Part shown: positions 60,216 through 64,000 of the stretch, one piece after another
Position numbering within the stretch: the stretch's first letter is position 1
How the letters are laid out: every line of letters begins with the position of its first letter
From: Bacteroidota bacterium
Lineage (GTDB): Bacteria; Bacteroidota; Bacteroidia; B-17B0; Aurantibacillaceae
DNA length: 64,000 nt
Direction: 5' to 3'
Assembly: GCA_025362395.1 (NCBI GenBank)
Contig: JANYGK010000036.1
Span: forward strand, 1 to 64,000
Program-made: the position numbers and the translations under genes
Notes under the pieces: model-generated
The model's database searches: none
Told to the model about the DNA's origin: nothing
Seen by the model: the letters and a program-made list of their open reading frames with translations, nothing else

Positions 60216-60896
60216 TTATTTATTGATCGTTTCACCAATTTCTAACAGCGTAAGACTTTTCCCGGCGCGTTTAAATTTATGCCCGGCTTCCTCTTTATCA
60301 ATTTTAATAGGGTCAAATGTATTGTAATGCATCCCTATAATGTCACTGCAATTAATGAATTCGGTAGCGATAATGGCATTATCAATTCCCATTGTAAAAT
60401 TATCGCCGATCGGCAAAAATGCAAAATCTATGGAACGGTAATTCCCAATTAATTTCATATCGTATGTAAGCGCTGTATCACCGGCGTAATAAAAATTTTT
60501 CTCATTGCTTTCAATCACAAAGCCCATCGGGTGCCCGCCATAGGAACCATCGGGCAAGCCGCTGCTGTGAACCGCATTTACACATTTTACAAAACCGAAG
60601 TCAAAGCTTTTTTTTCCGCCTATGTTCATCGGGTGCATATTTGCAACACCTTGCTTCTCAAGCCACGCAGCAATTTCCGAATTGCAGACTACCGCCGCCC
60701 CGGTGCGTTTTGCAATAGATACGGCATCTGCAATGTGATCGTCATGGCCGTGTGTTATTAAAATATAATCTGCTTTTACGGTAGCAGCGTCAATGTTTTT
60801 TGCAAGGCTGTTAGGCGTAATAAACGGATCAAAAAGTAAATGCTTTCCCCCAATTTCAACTCCAAAACAAGAATGGCCGTAATACGTAATATTCAT
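60216..60896 (-). CDS. UPF0173 family metallo-beta-lactamase-fold hydrolase
   Basis: A 226-residue metal-dependent hydrolase. MNITYYGHSCFGVEIGGKHL, the THGHDDHIADA metal-binding motif (HxHxDH), the YYAGDTALTYD segment (Asp ligand) and LPIGDNFTMGIDNA identify UPF0173. Its physiological substrate is unknown. It lies upstream of parA by 55 bp on the same strand and might be co-transcribed. Confidence 0.9.
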   Translation of the reverse strand: MNITYYGHSCFGVEIGGKHLLFDPFITPNSLAKNIDAATVKADYILITHGHDDHIADAVSIAKRTGAAVVCNSEIAAWLEKQGVANMHPMNIGGKKSFDFGFVKCVNAVHSSGLPDGSYGGHPMGFVIESNEKNFYYAGDTALTYDMKLIGNYRSIDFAFLPIGDNFTMGIDNAIIATEFINCSDIIGMHYNTFDPIKIDKEEAGHKFKRAGKSLTLLEIGETINK

Positions 60897-61015
60897 TATA
60901 GAAAATTCAGATAGAATGCATAATATATCACGTAAAAATAAACTATTTAGGGGGTTTATCTGTTTTTAGTTTTTAACAGTAAAATTCATAACTTCGCCAA
61001 AATGTTAATAATATA

Positions 61016-61543
61016 ATGAGTTCAATTACAGTTATATCTGCTACCAACCGCCCGGACAGCCATACTGAGAAAATAGCCGCGCATTACGAAACTAGTTTAA
61101 AGAGTAAAGGCGAAATCGTTAATTACCTCAGTTTAAAAGATTTGCCTGATACTTTTATTAAGAGTGATCTGTATGGAAAACGGTCGCCCGAATTTCAAAA
61201 AATTATAGATAACGATGTCGTGAACCAGCATAAATTTATTTTTGTAAGCCCTGAATATAACGGCAGTTTTGCCGGCATTTTAAAAATCTTTTTAGAAGCT
61301 ATTCCTCCGCGCTTATGGGTTGATAATAAAGCTTGCTTAGTAGGTGTTTCAGCCGGGAGAGCAGGGAATTTAAGAGGATTGGAACACCTGACCAATATTT
61401 TGAATTATCTGAAAATAAACGTGTATCATAATAAATTACCGATCAGCAGGGTTGATACACTAATGGATGCCAAAGGGCGTCTCAAAGATGAAGAAACGAT
61501 AAACGCGATCGATCTACAGATAGACGGATTCCTGAAGTTTTAG
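61016..61543 (+). CDS. NADPH-dependent FMN reductase-like flavoprotein
   Basis: A 175-residue protein of the NADPH-dependent FMN reductase family with a flavodoxin-like fold. The N-terminal phosphate-binding loop is SATNRPDSHTEKIA, and FVSPEYNGSFAGILKIFLEA is the second signature, with the usual PEYN motif. It supplies reduced flavin or reduces quinones or azo compounds; the true electron acceptor is not deducible. Transcribed divergently from the UPF0173 gene, with a 119-bp gap. Confidence 0.88.
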   Translation: MSSITVISATNRPDSHTEKIAAHYETSLKSKGEIVNYLSLKDLPDTFIKSDLYGKRSPEFQKIIDNDVVNQHKFIFVSPEYNGSFAGILKIFLEAIPPRLWVDNKACLVGVSAGRAGNLRGLEHLTNILNYLKINVYHNKLPISRVDTLMDAKGRLKDEETINAIDLQIDGFLKF

Positions 61544-61679
61544 TTTCCGATAATTAAACGCATAAAGCTACGAAAACTAAACCTTATATGTTCAAATATG
61601 GCTCATACGTTTAAACAAATAAATAAAAACCATATAAAATATTATAAGTTTATAAAAGATAAAACAGGATTGTAAATCT

Positions 61680-61700
61680 TATATTTCTATGTGGTTAAAA
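61680..61700. repeat. CTATGTGGTTAAAA-type repeat end
   Basis: TTCTATGTGGTTAAAA resembles the right-arm end of the 13165-13246 repeat (ACGATGTGGTTAAAA), in the gap between the flavin reductase and RNase HI genes; left-arm pairing is weak here. Confidence 0.4.
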
Positions 61701-61704
61701 AAAT

Positions 61705-62190
61705 TTAAATTCCCAAGCCGGTATTTTTTTTAGAAAGCTCGTACCCTTCGTCAACCAACTTATTGGGACTTTTACTTGCTGCAACCGCTAATTCATCACA
61801 ACGGTTGTTTTCCGCATTTGCCGCATGACCTTTTACCCACGTAAACGTGACATTGTGTTTTTTATGAATTTCTAAAAATCGTTTCCATAGGTCGGGATTC
61901 GCTTTATCTTTAAATCCTTTTTTTACCCAACTATGCACCCATTTTAAATTAATGGAATCTACTACATATTTACTGTCAGAATAAACGATTACGTGCAATC
62001 CTTCTTTTTTCAGGGTTTCCAGGGCAACGATAACGCTTAATAATTCCATCCGGTTATTTGTTGTTTTTACAAAACCCTGCGATAATTCTTTGCGTTGCCC
62101 TTTATATTTCATCACTACGCCATAACCTCCCGGGCCGGGATTTCCGCTGCAAGCCCCGTCTGTATATATTTCAACTGTTGAATGATCCAT
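61705..62190 (-). CDS. rnhA: Ribonuclease HI
   Basis: Cleaves RNA in RNA-DNA hybrids. The 161-residue protein has the four acidic catalytic residues in YTDGACSGNPGPGGYG (D11), NNRMELLSV (Glu), VYSDSKYVVDS (Asp) and NNRCDELA (Asp), with the His of the TWVKGHAAN loop. The handle region is of ordinary length, matching E. coli RNase HI. It is convergent with the flavin reductase gene and divergent from the M42 peptidase. Confidence 0.95.
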   Translation of the reverse strand: MDHSTVEIYTDGACSGNPGPGGYGVVMKYKGQRKELSQGFVKTTNNRMELLSVIVALETLKKEGLHVIVYSDSKYVVDSINLKWVHSWVKKGFKDKANPDLWKRFLEIHKKHNVTFTWVKGHAANAENNRCDELAVAASKSPNKLVDEGYELSKKNTGLGI

Positions 62191-62332
62191 AATCCCGTAA
62201 AGATAGCTATTTGCAATACAATACTCTGCGCAGCTTAAATATTTGTGAGTTAAGAAGTTAGTTTTTTATGCTTTTTTTTGATCACTTTTTTGATAGTTTT
62301 TTATATATTTAAAACTTATATAAATACATTAT

Positions 62333-63439
62333 ATGGCAAAGAAAACAACCGGGAAAGGTAAAAACTTTTTTTCCGAAAATTCACTTACATTTTTAGAAAA
62401 TTATTTAAACAATCCTTCACCGACCGGCTTTGAGAGTGAAGGGCAAAAAATGTGGCTGAATTATATTAAGCCATACATTGATGAGTATTTTGTAGATACA
62501 TACGGCACAGTAGTAGGTGTTATTAACCCCGACGCTCCTTATAAAGTGGTAATTGAAGCCCATGCAGATGAAATTTCGTGGTTTGTACATTATATTACTA
62601 AAGACGGTTTCATTTACCTGCGAAAAAATGGCGGCAGTGATCACCAGATAGCGCCTTCTAAAAGGGTTAACATACATACAGATAAAGGAATTGTAAAAGG
62701 TATTTTTGGTTGGCCGGCTATTCATGTACGTGACGCGGCAAGAGAGGAAACACCTACATTAAAAAATATATTTTTAGACCTTGGTTGTAAAAGTGATAAG
62801 GAAGTAGAAGCATTGGGCGTGCACGTAGGGTGCGTTGTTACTTACGATGATGAATTTATGGTATTAAATGGTCGCTACTTTGTAGGCCGTGCTTTAGATA
62901 ATAGGGCAGGAGGCTTTATGATCGCTGAAGTGGCGCGTTTATTAAAAGAAAATAAAATAAAGTTACCGTTCGGATTGTATATTGTAAATTCTGTTCAGGA
63001 AGAAATTGGTTTACGCGGTGCGGAAATGATTGCGCACAGAATTAAGCCTAATGTTGCTATTATTACGGATGTATGCCACGATACACAAACACCGATGATG
63101 AATAAAATAGTAAGCGGTGATTTGGCTTGCGGTAAAGGCCCTGTAGTATCCTACGGCCCCGCGGTACAAAATAATTTATTGAAATTAATTATTGGTGCTG
63201 CCAATAAAGAAAAAATTGAATTTCAAAGACAGGCTGCAAGCCGGAGCACCGGTACAGATACGGATGCGTTTGCTTACAGTAATGAAGGTGTGGCCAGCGC
63301 GTTGATTTCATTGCCATTGCGCTATATGCATACCACTGTTGAAAGCGTACATAAGGATGATGTTGAAAATGTAATTAAGCTGATCGTAGCTTCATTAAAA
63401 AATATTAAAAACAATCAGGATTTCAGATACCTGAAATAG
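62333..63439 (+). CDS. M42 family metallo-aminopeptidase
   Basis: A 368-residue cytosolic di-metal peptidase of the glutamyl aminopeptidase/endoglucanase-annotated M42 group. Metal ligands and the catalytic Glu appear in VIEAHADEISWFVH (His), RALDNRAGG (Asp), VNSVQEEIGLRGA (Glu-Glu), ITDVCHDTQ (Asp) and RYMHTTVESVHKDD (His). The family forms large tetrahedral 12-mers that degrade short peptides. The endoglucanase label found in databases for this group is historical. It is followed 77 bp later by the second GH3 gene. Confidence 0.92.
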   Translation: MAKKTTGKGKNFFSENSLTFLENYLNNPSPTGFESEGQKMWLNYIKPYIDEYFVDTYGTVVGVINPDAPYKVVIEAHADEISWFVHYITKDGFIYLRKNGGSDHQIAPSKRVNIHTDKGIVKGIFGWPAIHVRDAAREETPTLKNIFLDLGCKSDKEVEALGVHVGCVVTYDDEFMVLNGRYFVGRALDNRAGGFMIAEVARLLKENKIKLPFGLYIVNSVQEEIGLRGAEMIAHRIKPNVAIITDVCHDTQTPMMNKIVSGDLACGKGPVVSYGPAVQNNLLKLIIGAANKEKIEFQRQAASRSTGTDTDAFAYSNEGVASALISLPLRYMHTTVESVHKDDVENVIKLIVASLKNIKNNQDFRYLK

Positions 63440-63516
63440 TTAATAAGGTAAAGAATTGTTGAATGACGGAATGAATTACTCTTTAACGCACTAATTCATA
63501 CCTCACAAATTGAAAA

Positions 63517-64000
63517 ATGACACTACTCGGTTCTATAATAAAAACAGTTGTTGATACACGCGGGAAGCTTCCTAAGCGGACAAACTTTTACGTACAACAA
63601 TCTAAAGTTTTAAAAAAATTAATGACTAAGGCTCAATATACAGCCTTTGGAGAACATTATCATTTTACGAAATTATTGAATTCCAAAAATTCAGTTGCGG
63701 AGTTCCGGGAAACAGTTCAGATCCATGATTACAGCAGCATGTATAAGCAATGGTGGTTCAGGGCATTAAGGGGGGAGCCATATGTATGCTGGCCAAACCA
63801 TATTAAATATTTCGCTTTAAGCTCGGGCACGTCAGAAGCGGCAAGCAAATACATACCCGTTACCAAGGAAATGCTGAAAGCCCTTAAACGCGGAAGCATG
63901 AGGCAGATACTGGCGATGTCGCATTACGATTTCCCGAATGAATTATTTCAAAAAGGGTTTTTGGCTATAGGAGGAAGTACGATGCTTGATTTTAACGGCA
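63517..64000 (+). CDS. GH3 family acyl-adenylating enzyme, 3' end outside window
   Basis: An ATG at 63517 opens a frame to the window end (161 codons shown). The sequence begins MTLLGSIIKTVVDTRGKLPK and carries KAQYTAFGEHYHF and the ATP-binding region ALSSGTSEAASKYIPVTKEM (SSGTS at residues 102-106), which parallels SSGTTDKSKFIPVS of the GH3 gene at 3358. Thus it is a second, distinct GH3 gene. The N-terminal 15 residues differ. Whether it is part of an operon cannot be told because the rest lies beyond the window. Confidence 0.82.
   Translation, partial: MTLLGSIIKTVVDTRGKLPKRTNFYVQQSKVLKKLMTKAQYTAFGEHYHFTKLLNSKNSVAEFRETVQIHDYSSMYKQWWFRALRGEPYVCWPNHIKYFALSSGTSEAASKYIPVTKEMLKALKRGSMRQILAMSHYDFPNELFQKGFLAIGGSTMLDFNG

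Overview
The window is a chromosomal segment of a low-GC, aerobic Bacteroidota bacterium. The phylum call rests on several independent signs: two secreted proteins with type IX secretion (T9SS) C-terminal sorting tails, a PorE-like TPR/PD40/OmpA protein, at least nine signal peptides whose predicted mature N-terminus is Gln, the bacillithiol gene bshB1, TAnnTTTG-type -7 promoter boxes, and the gene order parA-parB-DUF5683-dapB-lepB. I cannot name the genus. No rRNA, tRNA, CRISPR array, transposase or prophage gene was seen; most of the window is core and envelope genes.

Layout. 1-4.9 kb: end of an XRE-type regulator, then a tight ispD-polX-GH3 operon. 4.9-8.4 kb (minus): a T9SS kelch protein and a kdsB-aroK operon that also carries a secreted protein resembling the polymorphic toxin 23 family. 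8.4-19.6 kb: DUF1571-type protein, prolyl oligopeptidase, AlkD-like HEAT protein, glucosaminidase with LysM repeats, UbiD-type decarboxylase, amidohydrolase lipoprotein, SnoaL-like protein, a conserved Bacteroidota protein of unknown role, and bshB1. 19.8-29.5 kb (minus): a 1249-residue T9SS surface protein with duplicated modules and a thioester alpha-2-macroglobulin. 29.6-38.4 kb: a small orphan protein, a 2-oxoacid dehydrogenase E2, the PorE-like protein, a methyltransferase, a ZIP transporter with priA, and a small lipoprotein.

38.4-39.1 kb is the one clearly degenerate stretch. It holds what looks like the remains of an overlapping two-gene nucleotidyltransferase/partner module, broken by several stop codons. 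39.1-44.5 kb holds the tyrosine catabolism genes hpd and hmgA, separated by a diheme peroxidase (with an EF-hand), a putative barrel protein and a lipoprotein. 44.6-53.3 kb: trhO, short-chain threonine dehydrogenase, a MORN-repeat protein, cysS, an M28 glutaminyl-cyclase-like lipoprotein and polA. 53.4-60.9 kb is a minus-strand block: RNA helicase, DUF3820, lepB, dapB, DUF5683, parB, parA and an MBL-fold hydrolase. 61-64 kb: flavin reductase, RNase HI, M42 peptidase and the beginning of a second GH3 gene.

Functional threads. Secretion and N-terminal processing: lepB (signal peptidase), a probable glutaminyl cyclase and many Gln-after-cleavage exported proteins lie together. Tyrosine breakdown: hpd plus hmgA. 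Chromosome maintenance: parAB, priA, polA, and a PolX whose polymerase site looks degenerate while its PHP site is intact. The most unusual items are the decayed two-gene module, the two GH3 adenylating-enzyme genes, the toxin-23-like secreted protein inside kdsB-aroK, the EF-hand peroxidase, and several unexplained inverted or dispersed intergenic repeats.
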